Source of the DNA: Bacillus thermotolerans
GTDB lineage: Bacteria; Bacillota; Bacilli; Bacillales; Domibacillaceae
DNA: 64,000 bases
Direction of reading: 5' to 3'
Assembly (NCBI RefSeq): GCF_000812025.2
Contig: NZ_JWJE02000005.1
Coordinates: 1-64,000, forward strand
Shown here: positions 27,832 through 36,885 of the stretch, in pieces
Numbering within the stretch: the stretch's first letter is position 1
Layout of the letters: every line of letters starts with the position of its first letter
Notes under the pieces: generated by a model
Database searches by the model: none
What the model was told of the DNA's origin: nothing
Seen by the model: only the letters and a program-made list of their open reading frames with translations
Made by a program: the position numbers and the translations under genes

Positions 27832-27975
27832 TCAGGCCTTCGCTTGATTCTCAAGTTTTGGATAACCTTTTAAAGAGTTGAATACTTCCATACGGGACTT
27901 TGTTTTTGACACTTTTACTCCTAATTGAGCAATTCGTTCAATCATTTGTAACACTCTTTCATGGTCTCTTCCCAA
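27832..27975 (-). CDS. Small unknown protein, 47 residues
   Basis: The minus strand reads TTG at 27975 behind AAAGAGGTG and gives MGRDHERVLQMIERIAQLGV followed by a basic segment ending YPKLENQAKA. The N-terminal half is a predicted amphipathic helix. A terminator follows. I do not recognise the family. It is the only coding signal in the 600-base gap between uptA and cardiolipin synthase. Confidence 0.5.
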   Translation of the reverse strand: MGRDHERVLQMIERIAQLGVKVSKTKSRMEVFNSLKGYPKLENQAKA

Positions 27976-28224
27976 TTTCTACACCTCTTTAAAATTTTTT
28001 GTGGTTCTCTTTACGGTTAATATCGAAAATGGTTTCGTTTATTTGAATATTTTTCTTTATCTCTATCTTCCCCCTGCTTCCGTTTATTAATCCAATAAGG
28101 ATAATTTTTTCACTTGATCGACAAAATTATACAGAAGTCTTGTCCGTTGTAGAAATCTTTCACTTTCCTTGTTAACATAGGAAGGAGTCACTTTTTTTAA
28201 GCTAAGAAATTAATCGCAAAGCTG
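27976..28224. other. AT-rich intergenic region upstream of cardiolipin synthase
   Basis: No ORF with a ribosome site is visible on either strand. It must hold the promoter of the small minus-strand ORF and of the cardiolipin synthase gene, but no pair of boxes with good spacing stood out. Confidence 0.4.
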
Positions 28225-28233
28225 GTGAAAAGA

Positions 28234-29688
28234 ATGGATATAAGTATATGGGCCTCGCTTGCCTACGTTGTGCTGCTTCTCAACTTTGCTTTCTCAATCG
28301 CCGTCATTTTCATGGAAAGAAGAGATGCGGCTGCTACTTGGGCATGGCTGATGGTTTTGTTCTTTATCCCTGTACTCGGCTTTATTCTGTACTTGATCTT
28401 TGGCCAAAACTTAAGCAGACGGCGCCTCTTCGACTGGGATGATAAAGTAAGAATCGGTACCGAGGCAGCTATTCAGAAGCAGATGCATGATATAAAAAAT
28501 GAGATGTTCCGCTATGATAACCCTCATACGGAAGAAAATAAAGACCTAGTATATATGCTCCTGCGCAATAATGGGGCCGTCTTAACAGAAGATAATGACG
28601 TATCGATCTTCACTGATGGCAAGGATAAATTCACAGCCCTGCTTGAGGATATCCGACGAGCCAAGCATCACATCCATTTACAATACTATATCTTTCGGGT
28701 AGATGACTTAGGCAAAGAAATCATTCGGGTGCTAACCGAAAAAGCTAAGCAGGGTATAGAAGTTAGAGTGCTGTATGATGAAATGGGTTCCCGCCTCACC
28801 CGAAAAAGACATTTCAAATCACTGATTGAGGCCGGCGGCATTGTGGAAATCTTCTTCCCTTCTAAGATCCCCTTCATTAACCTGCGGCTCAACTACCGTA
28901 ATCACCGCAAGCTCGTTATTATTGACGGCGAAATCGGCTATGTTGGAGGCTTTAATATTGGGGATGAATACCTTGGCCGCAACCCGAGATTCGGTTACTG
29001 GCGTGATACGCACCTGCGGATTGCGGGAACAGCCGTTCATGCGATTCAAACCAGGTTTATTCTAGACTGGAACCAAGCCTCTAAGCGATACGATATCCAT
29101 TACTCTGACCGGTACTTCCCTAAAAAGCCATCTCAGAACGATGTTTCTATGCAGGTTGTGACAAGCGGACCTGATTCCGAATGGGAGCAGATCAAATACG
29201 GCTATATTAAAATGATTTCTTCAGCACGTCAATCTGTTTATATCCAAACACCTTACTTCATTCCGGATGACAGCCTTCTTGATACATTGCGGATCGCAGC
29301 CCTGTCCGGTGTGGATGTAAGAATTATGATTCCAAACAAACCGGATCACCTGTTTGTATACTGGGCTACCTACTCCTATGTTGGTGAGCTATTGAAAGCA
29401 GGCGCAAAAATATACATTTATGACGCAGGATTCATCCATGCCAAAACCATAGTTGTGGATAAAAAGCTAAGCTCTGTTGGAACAGCCAACATCGATGTGA
29501 GAAGCTTCCGCCTCAACTTCGAAGTGAACGCCTTCATTTACCATCACGAAACTGGAAAGAGACTGGCCGACATCTTTGAGCAGGATATGAAACAGTCCTT
29601 CGAATTAACACAACAGCTGTACAAACAGCGCTCCAACATTGTGAAGTTTAAGGAATCCATCTCAAGGCTCCTCTCTCCAATTCTATAA
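28234..29688 (+). CDS. clsA: Cardiolipin synthase
   Basis: The 484-residue protein has two N-terminal transmembrane helices and two phospholipase-D HKD motifs: NHRKLVIIDGEIGYVGG and HAKTIVVDKKLSSVGTANID. It joins two phosphatidylglycerol molecules to cardiolipin plus glycerol. The ATG at 28234 follows GGTGAAAAG; a GTG at 28225 is an alternative. Single-gene unit with its own terminator. Confidence 0.93.
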   Translation: MDISIWASLAYVVLLLNFAFSIAVIFMERRDAAATWAWLMVLFFIPVLGFILYLIFGQNLSRRRLFDWDDKVRIGTEAAIQKQMHDIKNEMFRYDNPHTEENKDLVYMLLRNNGAVLTEDNDVSIFTDGKDKFTALLEDIRRAKHHIHLQYYIFRVDDLGKEIIRVLTEKAKQGIEVRVLYDEMGSRLTRKRHFKSLIEAGGIVEIFFPSKIPFINLRLNYRNHRKLVIIDGEIGYVGGFNIGDEYLGRNPRFGYWRDTHLRIAGTAVHAIQTRFILDWNQASKRYDIHYSDRYFPKKPSQNDVSMQVVTSGPDSEWEQIKYGYIKMISSARQSVYIQTPYFIPDDSLLDTLRIAALSGVDVRIMIPNKPDHLFVYWATYSYVGELLKAGAKIYIYDAGFIHAKTIVVDKKLSSVGTANIDVRSFRLNFEVNAFIYHHETGKRLADIFEQDMKQSFELTQQLYKQRSNIVKFKESISRLLSPIL

Positions 29689-29696
29689 AGAAGGCA

Positions 29697-29738
29697 AAGA
29701 AGATGAAATGTGATTGTACGTTTCATCTTCTTATTTTA
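29697..29738 (+). terminator. clsA terminator
   Basis: AAGAAGATGAAA (29697-29708) pairs perfectly with 29721-29732 and is followed by ATTTTAT. Confidence 0.88.
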
Positions 29739-29800
29739 TATCTTTATGCAGGAAGTCAATAGAAATCTTAAAAAAAATGTGACAACTTAGTTAAAATATT

Positions 29801-29829
29801 TTGAATTTTCAGTTAAGAAGTTTTATAAT
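29801..29829 (+). promoter_or_regulatory. Sigma-A promoter of a 35-residue ORF
   Basis: TTGAAT and TATAAT are separated by 17 bases. The expected start of transcription is 25-30 bases ahead of the small ORF at 29861. Confidence 0.75.
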
Positions 29830-29860
29830 ATAAGATACAAACTACTAATGAGGTGATTAT

Positions 29861-29968
29861 ATGAATCCAGCTATTACGCAACGGCTAAATAAACAAGGAT
29901 TGATTTTCGCCGCTGTCCACTCTGTATTCTTCTTGAACTTAGCCTTCGACTTTATCAACTTCTACTGA
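29861..29968 (+). CDS. Small hydrophobic protein, 35 residues
   Basis: ATG at 29861 behind TGAGGTGATTAT encodes a peptide that starts MNPAITQRLNKQG and continues into an aromatic hydrophobic stretch (FAAVHSVFFLNLAFDFINF). It has a consensus promoter at the right distance, a good ribosome site and no overlap with other genes. A single membrane-spanning helix is likely. I do not know the family; toxin-like or membrane-regulatory roles are only possibilities. Confidence 0.6.
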   Translation: MNPAITQRLNKQGLIFAAVHSVFFLNLAFDFINFY

Positions 29969-30059
29969 GCAGTTTGTCAGGCTGGGAAGAGCCGCTTTTC
30001 GCCAAAATAAGGTCATACCTATAGGTACAAGCATGAACCCCACAGCCTGAATCAGCCGT

Positions 30060-31130
30060 TTAACGGTTGGTTCTTTTTGCGTTTTGCATCACACCGTTAG
30101 CGGCAAAAAGAGCCTCCTCTATCTCTTCTTCCAGCTTCCTCACAAGTTCGTCAACGGTTTGCTGCCTGCTAAGGCGTGGACTTTGACCAGACCAGAGAGA
30201 CATCAGCTCTTTCTTATTTAATTCTCCGGCTTTCTTTCTCATTTCGGCTGTTAACACGTGCTGAAGAGGATAAGGCGGAAGTTCTCTCTCCTGACCCTTT
30301 AATCCTTCTGTAAAATGGTTGGAAAGACCTTGTGCTGTTTTGCCCGTGAATGCTTTTGTATACACAAGATCTGTTTCACTGGCTGTAAGAACAGCCTCCT
30401 TATGAAGGGGATGCGCCCCGCTTTCTTCCGTTACGAGAAACGCTGTTCCCATTTGTGCGGCTGAAGCACCTAGACAAAGGGCTGCCGCTACGCCTTGCCC
30501 ATTCATTAAACCGCCTGCCGCAACTACAGGAACACTGACCTCCTGAACCACTTGAGGAAGCAGAGACATCAGACCAATCATATTCTCTGGCGCTTGAAAT
30601 GTCCCCCTATGTCCACCCGCTTCACTTCCTTGCACGACGATGGCATCCATTCCTGCTTTTTCGCATGCCTTCGCTTCATCTACCGTGGTAGCCGTGCCTA
30701 CTGTGATAATACCGTTGTTCTTTAATTCTTCGATGGCGGCTTGCGGCGGCAGCCCAAATGTAAATGAGCACACCTCCACTTTCTCCTGCACAACAACGGC
30801 CAACTGTTCCTCAAAAGAGGACGAAATAACTGGCTCTGCTACCGGGCTTCTCCCTACCTCCTCTAAATAAGGTGCAAGGAGTTCATTGGCTTTGGCCACT
30901 TGTCCTTCCGCTGCATGTACTGGCTCTGGTACAAATAAATTCACGCTAAATGGCGCATTTGTTTGTTTCTTTACACGCTGGATAAATTCCTCTGTCTTCT
31001 CACCCGATAAATACCCTGCCCCTATGCTGCCAAGCACTCCCGAACGGCAGGCGGCTGCTACGAGTTCAGGGGTTGTTACTCCTGCCATAGGTGCCTGCCA
31101 TACAGGCAGCTTTATATTTAATCCAAGCAT
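30060..31130 (-). CDS. Nitronate monooxygenase (2-nitropropane dioxygenase family)
   Basis: The 356-residue flavoenzyme starts LPVWQAPMAGVTTPELVAA and shows GSEAGGHRGTF, the FMN-binding PVVAAGGLMNGQGVAAALCLGA and GAQMGTAFL-type motifs of class I nitronate monooxygenases. It oxidises alkyl nitronates or propionate-3-nitronate with O2. The ATG at 31130 is preceded by ATGGAGGGTG. It is divergent from a small coiled-coil gene. B. subtilis YrpB is the closest remembered homologue. Confidence 0.88.
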   Translation of the reverse strand: MLGLNIKLPVWQAPMAGVTTPELVAAACRSGVLGSIGAGYLSGEKTEEFIQRVKKQTNAPFSVNLFVPEPVHAAEGQVAKANELLAPYLEEVGRSPVAEPVISSSFEEQLAVVVQEKVEVCSFTFGLPPQAAIEELKNNGIITVGTATTVDEAKACEKAGMDAIVVQGSEAGGHRGTFQAPENMIGLMSLLPQVVQEVSVPVVAAGGLMNGQGVAAALCLGASAAQMGTAFLVTEESGAHPLHKEAVLTASETDLVYTKAFTGKTAQGLSNHFTEGLKGQERELPPYPLQHVLTAEMRKKAGELNKKELMSLWSGQSPRLSRQQTVDELVRKLEEEIEEALFAANGVMQNAKRTNR

Positions 31131-31211
31131 ATACTCACCCTCCATTCTACTGGTTGCTTTTTAGCACAATATTCTTTTAAAATAATAAAAAACGAACAAA
31201 GGAGAAAACGA

Positions 31212-31394
31212 ATGAACAAATCAGAACTGGAATCAAGAATTGCTGAACTTAAAATGGACTATATGCGCATTCAGGGAGATATTGAAAAGCTCGAGTCCAC
31301 TGGGAATGGTGTAACAAAAGCAGAAGAACAGCTTATTCGTATTGAAGATGAACTGAAGAAATTAAATGAGCAGCTTGTAAAGCTCTCATCTTAA
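31212..31394 (+). CDS. Small coiled-coil protein (SE1832-like family)
   Basis: A 60-residue protein with heptad patterning across its whole length (ESRIAELKMDYMRIQGDIEKL and ELKKLNEQLVKL), so a two-helix coiled coil. The pattern recalls the SE1832 family of small conserved Firmicute proteins of unknown function. AAAGGAG lies ahead of the ATG and a terminator follows at 31474. Confidence 0.75.
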   Translation: MNKSELESRIAELKMDYMRIQGDIEKLESTGNGVTKAEEQLIRIEDELKKLNEQLVKLSS

Positions 31395-31473
31395 TAAAGT
31401 ATTCTGGGCCCGTTTATTTCTGCAACAGGCTAAAAAAACATCAAGCCACAAGACAGAGTATTTAACGAAAACT

Positions 31474-31498
31474 AGACCCGTTTTCTCGGGTCTTTTTT
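31474..31498 (+). terminator. Terminator after the coiled-coil gene
   Basis: GACCCG (31475-31480) pairs with CGGGTC (31487-31492), followed by T6. The hairpin is 80 bases beyond the stop. Nothing else was seen from 31395 to 31644. Confidence 0.85.
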
Positions 31499-31644
31499 GC
31501 GTTCATTAACGACTTAAGCTTAATAAATGTATATAAAAATATTTTACCTTATAATCTGCAATTAAATGATTTTTCTAAAAATTAAGTTCCTAATGTTTTT
31601 TAACACCCAAATTCAACTCCTTAACTTGTCAAAGCTGAATTCTC

Positions 31645-32850
31645 TTATATAACTTGCATAGAGCTTCTTATTTCTTTATTTTGCTTTAAGGCTAAATACA
31701 GCAGTGTACATTGTTCAAACGATTGAATATCCATATTTAGAATTTGGCTCAGCTGGTTAAGACGGTAAAGAAGCGTGTTTCGATGGACATATAATTCTCT
31801 GGCTGCCTGACTGACATTCATCCCTTGTTCACAATAGACAAGGAATGTTTTAGCTAATACAGGAGCATTGGAATGAGAGAGCAGCTGTGCCAAATAATCA
31901 TCCAGATCCTCAGAGAAAGACGTGCTTACTTCCTGAATAAATGTATTCAGAAGAATGTCCCAATCATTAAATGCAAAGACGCTGGAAGAGGCTCCCTTCT
32001 GTTTCCTGCCAGCCTCAAGTGTTCGTTCCGCCTGTCTATACGAGCGTCCTACTCCCGAAAATCCGGTGTAGCTATTCCCGTAAGAAATGCATACTTCATT
32101 AGGGATGGAGTGGTTTTTGAGCAGCTGCTTCAGCCTCTTCAATGCCCCTTCACACCTTACCCTTAGCTTGCTAAAATCCTCGCTCTTCACATACTTGAGA
32201 ACAATCCATTGTTTCGGATTAATGGGACTGATAATATCTTGCGGGTGATCCTCAAATAAATCGCTGAGCATTAGGAACAAATCATATTGAGAAAGGTGAA
32301 CAGGATGCTGCTTATCCCCCTTTGATGAATGCAAGTGGGGCATATCAATTAAAATGCAAAGACGCGGGTAGCGAAAATGAAAGCCGGACATCTCGCAGTA
32401 ATTTTCAAGTGTCTCCTCATTATCCCACTCCTTAAAGTGGATTAAATGCTGAATAAAGAGCTCTGTTGTCTTCATTTGAATATAAAAAGATTCTGCGCGG
32501 AATGACTCTCGAAGCATCATTTCTACATAGGATTGTACAAATTTGACATACCGCTCTACCTGTTCAGGCTCACCAATGATTCCCAGCACACCGATTAGCT
32601 GCTGCTGAAAGCGAACGGGTGTTGCAACACCCGGCAATACGTTATTCTTGTTTTTGATTTTATCTCTCGTAAAAACAACCGACCTCCCCGCTTTAATGAC
32701 TTCTTCCGTCACCGCGTGGTAAGAACCGATCCTTTCTAAATCATTACAGCCTATGATCACTCCTTCTGCGTTTGTGATACTTATAGAAACATCCAATACA
32801 CTAGAAGCCTGGTCTACGATGGATTGGGCAATTTGTTCAAAGAACTTCAC
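31645..32850 (-). CDS. CdaR/PucR-family transcriptional regulator
   Basis: The 401-residue protein begins with a sugar-diacid-recognition type sensor domain (residues 1-135, with ITNAEGVIIGC and LPGVATPVRF) and ends in a PucR-type helix-turn-helix (NVSQAARELYVHRNTLLYRLNQ). A GGDEF-like central CdaR domain lies between. It is transcribed away from the oxidase-cyclodeaminase-symporter operon that begins at 33007. It is therefore the likely regulator of that operon, responding to its substrate. Confidence 0.85.
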   Translation of the reverse strand: MKFFEQIAQSIVDQASSVLDVSISITNAEGVIIGCNDLERIGSYHAVTEEVIKAGRSVVFTRDKIKNKNNVLPGVATPVRFQQQLIGVLGIIGEPEQVERYVKFVQSYVEMMLRESFRAESFYIQMKTTELFIQHLIHFKEWDNEETLENYCEMSGFHFRYPRLCILIDMPHLHSSKGDKQHPVHLSQYDLFLMLSDLFEDHPQDIISPINPKQWIVLKYVKSEDFSKLRVRCEGALKRLKQLLKNHSIPNEVCISYGNSYTGFSGVGRSYRQAERTLEAGRKQKGASSSVFAFNDWDILLNTFIQEVSTSFSEDLDDYLAQLLSHSNAPVLAKTFLVYCEQGMNVSQAARELYVHRNTLLYRLNQLSQILNMDIQSFEQCTLLYLALKQNKEIRSSMQVI

Positions 32851-32947
32851 ACTGCCACCCCCGCATTTATAAATATTTAGAGACGAATCCTGATACCTTA
32901 GTTAATTTTGAGGTTAATTATAGCAAATTTTTTGTATAAGTTGCATA

Positions 32948-32975
32948 TTGAGCTAAATATTTTTCTGAATATAAT
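32948..32975 (+). promoter_or_regulatory. Promoter of the oxidase-cyclodeaminase-symporter operon
   Basis: TTGAGC and TATAAT are separated by 16 bases, 32 bases ahead of the ATG. The divergent regulator starts 98 bases away, so its binding site should be in this gap. Confidence 0.65.
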
Positions 32976-33006
32976 GAATATTAAATTAAATGAGGGGGCG
33001 TATAGC

Positions 33007-34167
33007 ATGACAAAAGCAGATATTATTATCGTGGGCGGTGGAGTGATGGGCTCCAGCACAGCCTATTTTTTAAGAAAAAGCGGGTACACAGGAAGAATCA
33101 TCGTCTTTGAAAAGGATCCCATTTATGAATTTTCCTCCACCCCCCGCAGTGCTGGAGGGATTCGTCAGCTATTCACAACAGCTATCAATATTCAACTAAG
33201 CCGCTTTAGCTTAAAACAATATGAAGCGTTTCCTGAGGCCATGGCTCTGGATGGTGAACCAGCAAAGATCGATTTCCGGCAAAGAGGCTATCTGTTCTTA
33301 GCCACGCAGGAAATGGTCTCGTCCATTCATGAACAGAAAAAACTGCAAAATGAATTGAATGTACCCTCCCAATTTCTTCTTCCCGATGAACTTCGTTCGA
33401 TTATTCCCGAACTGGAAGTCAGTGATCTTGCTGGCGGGCTCTACTGTTCAGAGGATGGTTATTTAGATGCTTACTCGGTAATGAAAACTTATAAAAAACA
33501 TGCACAAAGATTAGGTGTTGAATACATTTTAAAGGAAGTCGACACCTTTCTAACGGAAAATGGACAAATGAAAGGGGTTCGCCTGCTTGATGGCGAAGAG
33601 TACCACTCACCGATTGTCATCAATTGCGCTGGGGCATGGGGAGCTCTATTAAGTGAAAGAATCGGACTGCCATTACCTATCGTACCATTGAAAAGACAAG
33701 TCTTTCAATTCGATCCATCAGTACCGCTCCAAAAGCCTCTTCCGCTTACAATCGACCCAACTGGAGTGTACTTCCGCCATGAAGGCGACCGCATTATCAG
33801 CGGTTTTTCTGAAAATATAAAACCCGGCATCGACTTCTCTTGGAAGCGCTCTCATTTCGAGGAGCTGTGGCCTGTCTTAGCTCATCGCGTTCCTAATTTT
33901 GAAAGCGTCAAACTCGAAACAGGCTGGGCTGGTTTATATGATTTCAATACAGAAGACCAAAATGCCATTATTGGAGAGCATCCTCAAATGAATGGCTACT
34001 ACATGGCACTTGGGTTCAGCGGTCACGGTATGCAGCAGGCCCCGGGAGTCGGCCTTGGGCTAGCTGAATTAATTTATAAAGGAAAGTATGAAACATTAGA
34101 TCTGACTCCTTTGCGCGTATCACGTTTTGCAGAAAACGACTTAGTGCTTGAGCAGGCGGTCGTGTAA
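33007..34167 (+). CDS. FAD-dependent amino acid oxidase/dehydrogenase (DAO family)
   Basis: The 386-residue protein has an N-terminal FAD Rossmann motif (IIIVGGGVMGSSTAYFL), the DAO-family SAGGIRQLFTT segment and a C-terminal MALGFSGHGMQQAPGVG FAD-binding motif, like sarcosine, glycine, proline or D-amino-acid oxidases. It removes hydride from the C-N bond of an amino or imino acid. GAGGGGG precedes the ATG at 33007. It shares an operon with a ketimine reductase-like enzyme and a sodium symporter, so its substrate is probably imported by the latter. Confidence 0.85.
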   Translation: MTKADIIIVGGGVMGSSTAYFLRKSGYTGRIIVFEKDPIYEFSSTPRSAGGIRQLFTTAINIQLSRFSLKQYEAFPEAMALDGEPAKIDFRQRGYLFLATQEMVSSIHEQKKLQNELNVPSQFLLPDELRSIIPELEVSDLAGGLYCSEDGYLDAYSVMKTYKKHAQRLGVEYILKEVDTFLTENGQMKGVRLLDGEEYHSPIVINCAGAWGALLSERIGLPLPIVPLKRQVFQFDPSVPLQKPLPLTIDPTGVYFRHEGDRIISGFSENIKPGIDFSWKRSHFEELWPVLAHRVPNFESVKLETGWAGLYDFNTEDQNAIIGEHPQMNGYYMALGFSGHGMQQAPGVGLGLAELIYKGKYETLDLTPLRVSRFAENDLVLEQAVV

Positions 34168-34320
34168 CTCATCAGGAATGAAACTGAGCCTCTGATGTTC
34201 TTGCGCGGAGGTTCAGGCAGCTCATTCACAGCACGTTATACAGACATCTCATCCGCTGCTTATTAAGGCTGCGGACATCTCTATAATTGATCAAATATTC
34301 CAGTAAAGAGGTGAATATAT

Positions 34321-35286
34321 GTGTTAATCCTAAGCCAAGAAAGCGTAGACCAGGCAGTAAGCCTAACGGATGTCATGGATGCCGTCGAGCTGGCTTACCG
34401 TCTCTATGATGAAGAACAGTTTCATATGGATGCGAGGACCCATATGTCTTGTGACGAAAACACGTTGCTCCTCATGCCTTGCGCTGCCAGCGATTCAATC
34501 GGCACAAAAATCGTCACCGTTTTTCCCAACAATGAAACCCACCCGGTTACGCAAGGACTCATGCTCTTAACAGATCGAACAACTGGTGAAGCAAAAGCTC
34601 TCTTAAATGGCACCTATTTGACCGGCTTGCGCACCGGGGCACTAGGAGGGCTTGCTGCTCGTTATCTATCACCTCGCTCTGCCTCCTCCCTCGGCTTAAT
34701 CGGTACAGGCGTACAAGGATTTTATCAACTGCTGGCTATTAGTGAAGTACGTCCCATTGAACACATCTACTTGTTTAACCGCACGAAAGAAAGAGCTGCC
34801 ACTTTTAAACAGGAGATCCAGTCTCGCTTGCCTACCCATGTAAACATACATGTAGCTGACAGCCCTGAACAAGTTACCCGCCACTCGGACATTATTGTAA
34901 CGGCCACCACGTCTGAAACACCTGTCCTGCCTAATGAACGTCATATGTATAATAGCAAAACCATTATTGCCGTAGGATCCTTTCAGCCACACATGAGAGA
35001 ATTGCCAGATGAGCTTTTTAAGCAAGCTGACTACCTGTTTATTGACACACTTGACGCTATGCAAGAAACAGGAGACGTCATTACTCCCATCAAGAATCAA
35101 TGGATCCACAAGTCTCAATGTATTCCCTTTTCCAGCATAGTCGCCGGTCACGTATCGGTTTCCGCTTCTAAGGACCGGCCCATGATTTTCAAATCCACCG
35201 GCATGGCCCTCTTTGATGTCATCGCTGCTCAAACCATTTATGAAAAAGCCGTGCGGCAAGGGGCCGGACAAACAATTAGCTTATGA
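34321..35286 (+). CDS. Ornithine cyclodeaminase/mu-crystallin family protein
   Basis: The 321-residue product contains the family's substrate-binding IGTKIVTVFPNN and LNGTYLTGLRTGALGGLAARYL segments and the NAD(P) motif GLIGTGVQGF. Members include ornithine cyclodeaminase, alanine dehydrogenase and Delta1-pyrroline-2-carboxylate (ketimine) reductase. GTG start behind AAAGAGGTG. Next to an FAD imino-acid oxidase the ketimine reductase role is the most economical, but this is inference. Confidence 0.85.
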   Translation: MLILSQESVDQAVSLTDVMDAVELAYRLYDEEQFHMDARTHMSCDENTLLLMPCAASDSIGTKIVTVFPNNETHPVTQGLMLLTDRTTGEAKALLNGTYLTGLRTGALGGLAARYLSPRSASSLGLIGTGVQGFYQLLAISEVRPIEHIYLFNRTKERAATFKQEIQSRLPTHVNIHVADSPEQVTRHSDIIVTATTSETPVLPNERHMYNSKTIIAVGSFQPHMRELPDELFKQADYLFIDTLDAMQETGDVITPIKNQWIHKSQCIPFSSIVAGHVSVSASKDRPMIFKSTGMALFDVIAAQTIYEKAVRQGAGQTISL

Positions 35287-35311
35287 ATTCACTTAAAGGG
35301 GTTGATACAGT

Positions 35312-36787
35312 ATGAATACTATAATCACAGTAGAATTTATTCTTTATTGCTTTTTCGTATTAGGTGTCGGTTATCTATTTAGCCGCAAAGAAATGGACCA
35401 TGCTTCTTTCCTGCTTGGCGGCAAAAAGATTCCCGGCTGGGTGCTCGCCTTCTCCGAAAGAGCAACCGGTGAGTCAGCTTGGCTGCTCCTCGGTTATACC
35501 GGGTTCGTCTTTGCGACGGGTCTTTCGGGTGTATGGGTAGCAGTCGGCATTACTCTAGGTATTGTTTTTGCCTGGTTGTTTCTGGCTAAACGATTTATGA
35601 AGGAAGCGGAAGAACATCAAATCATGACTTTGCCTGGTTATCTAGCAAAACGTTTCGGCAGTCATGGCAAAATTATTCTTTGGATGTCAACCATTTTAAT
35701 TGTGAGCTTTATGATGTTCTATTTCGGCGCTCAGATTGCGGGTGCTGGCAAGACCCTCTTTACCGTCTTTAATATCAACCCGACAACCGGTGCGATTCTC
35801 AGCGTGGCCATTGTTATCGTCCTTTCCTATCTTGGCGGGTTCACCTCAGTTGTATGGACAGACATGATTCAAAGCTTAATGATGCTCGCCACATTAGTCA
35901 TATTGCCTATTGTTGCTCTCTTCCATATACAAGCTGCTGATCTTTCCATCAGTGAAGCTTTAGCTTCAGCTGGACCAGCAATGGACTCTTGGACAGGCGG
36001 CGTCACTGGATTTGCCCTCGGTCTTCTCCTTTTCAATAACTTTGCCTGGTTTTTCGGTTTCCTTGGCGGCCAGCCACAGCTTAGCGCCCGTTTTATGGCA
36101 CTTAAAAATGAAAAAGAAGCAAAAACCGCAAGCCGTGTCGCTATTATTTGGACCATTTTAGCCTACGGCGGTGCATTTATGATCGGCCTCACAGCGCTGA
36201 CGTTATACCAAGGCCAAGGGTTTGCCGATGTAGAAACAATCCTTCCATTTATGGTTCTCGATCTATTGCCACCTTGGATAGCGGGACTGTTGCTCTCTGG
36301 TATATTGGCAGCCATTATTTCCACAGCAGACTCCCAGCTGCTCGTTATTACCAGCTCTGTGAGTGAAGATATCTTTAATAACGCTCTGAACAAGAAGCTG
36401 ACAGAAAAGCAGCTCGTGATGATATCAAGGATTACGATTATTACCGCAGGGCTGTTAGGCTTAGGAATTGCTTTAACCTCTGATTCACTCGTTTACCTTG
36501 TTGTCAGCTGGGCGTGGGCCGGAGTGGGCTGTACACTCTCTCCTGCTATTATTCTCACTTTCCTTTGGAAACGATATTCGGGAATCGGGGTGATGGCTAC
36601 GATTCTATCCGGCTTTATTAGTACAGTTCTCTGGATTTCTACTCCTCTTGAAGCAATTATTTCTTCCCGGTTTACGACATTTTTCATTGCCGCCTTCTTT
36701 GGTATTGTGTTCAGCCTGCTCTTCCCAGCTAAAGAAAACAGCAAAGTAACAGAGGATACAGGTATGACGACGGAAAGCATTAGCTAA
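35312..36787 (+). CDS. Sodium:solute symporter (SSS family, PutP-like)
   Basis: A 491-residue transporter with about 13 membrane spans and SSS signatures, including FSERATGESAWLLLGYTG at the substrate site, GGFTSVVWTDMIQSLMM and ISTADSQLLVITSSVSED (the conserved serine-rich Na+ site). The pattern is closest to proline transporters. It follows the cyclodeaminase by 25 bases and ends in a strong terminator, completing the operon. Confidence 0.88.
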   Translation: MNTIITVEFILYCFFVLGVGYLFSRKEMDHASFLLGGKKIPGWVLAFSERATGESAWLLLGYTGFVFATGLSGVWVAVGITLGIVFAWLFLAKRFMKEAEEHQIMTLPGYLAKRFGSHGKIILWMSTILIVSFMMFYFGAQIAGAGKTLFTVFNINPTTGAILSVAIVIVLSYLGGFTSVVWTDMIQSLMMLATLVILPIVALFHIQAADLSISEALASAGPAMDSWTGGVTGFALGLLLFNNFAWFFGFLGGQPQLSARFMALKNEKEAKTASRVAIIWTILAYGGAFMIGLTALTLYQGQGFADVETILPFMVLDLLPPWIAGLLLSGILAAIISTADSQLLVITSSVSEDIFNNALNKKLTEKQLVMISRITIITAGLLGLGIALTSDSLVYLVVSWAWAGVGCTLSPAIILTFLWKRYSGIGVMATILSGFISTVLWISTPLEAIISSRFTTFFIAAFFGIVFSLLFPAKENSKVTEDTGMTTESIS

Positions 36788-36805
36788 ACAGCCGCTTTCC
36801 AACAT

Positions 36806-36854
36806 AAAAAGCTGTCTGAAAGCCAATAATAATCGGCTTGCAGACAGCTTTTTC
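36806..36854. terminator. Bidirectional terminator
   Basis: AAAAAGCTGTCTG (36806-36818) pairs perfectly with 36841-36853, with U-tracts on both strands. It ends the symporter operon and the PspA operon, which converge here. Confidence 0.88.
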
Positions 36855-36885
36855 TATGTTATGATTTTTACCGAATTCTGTTGGT

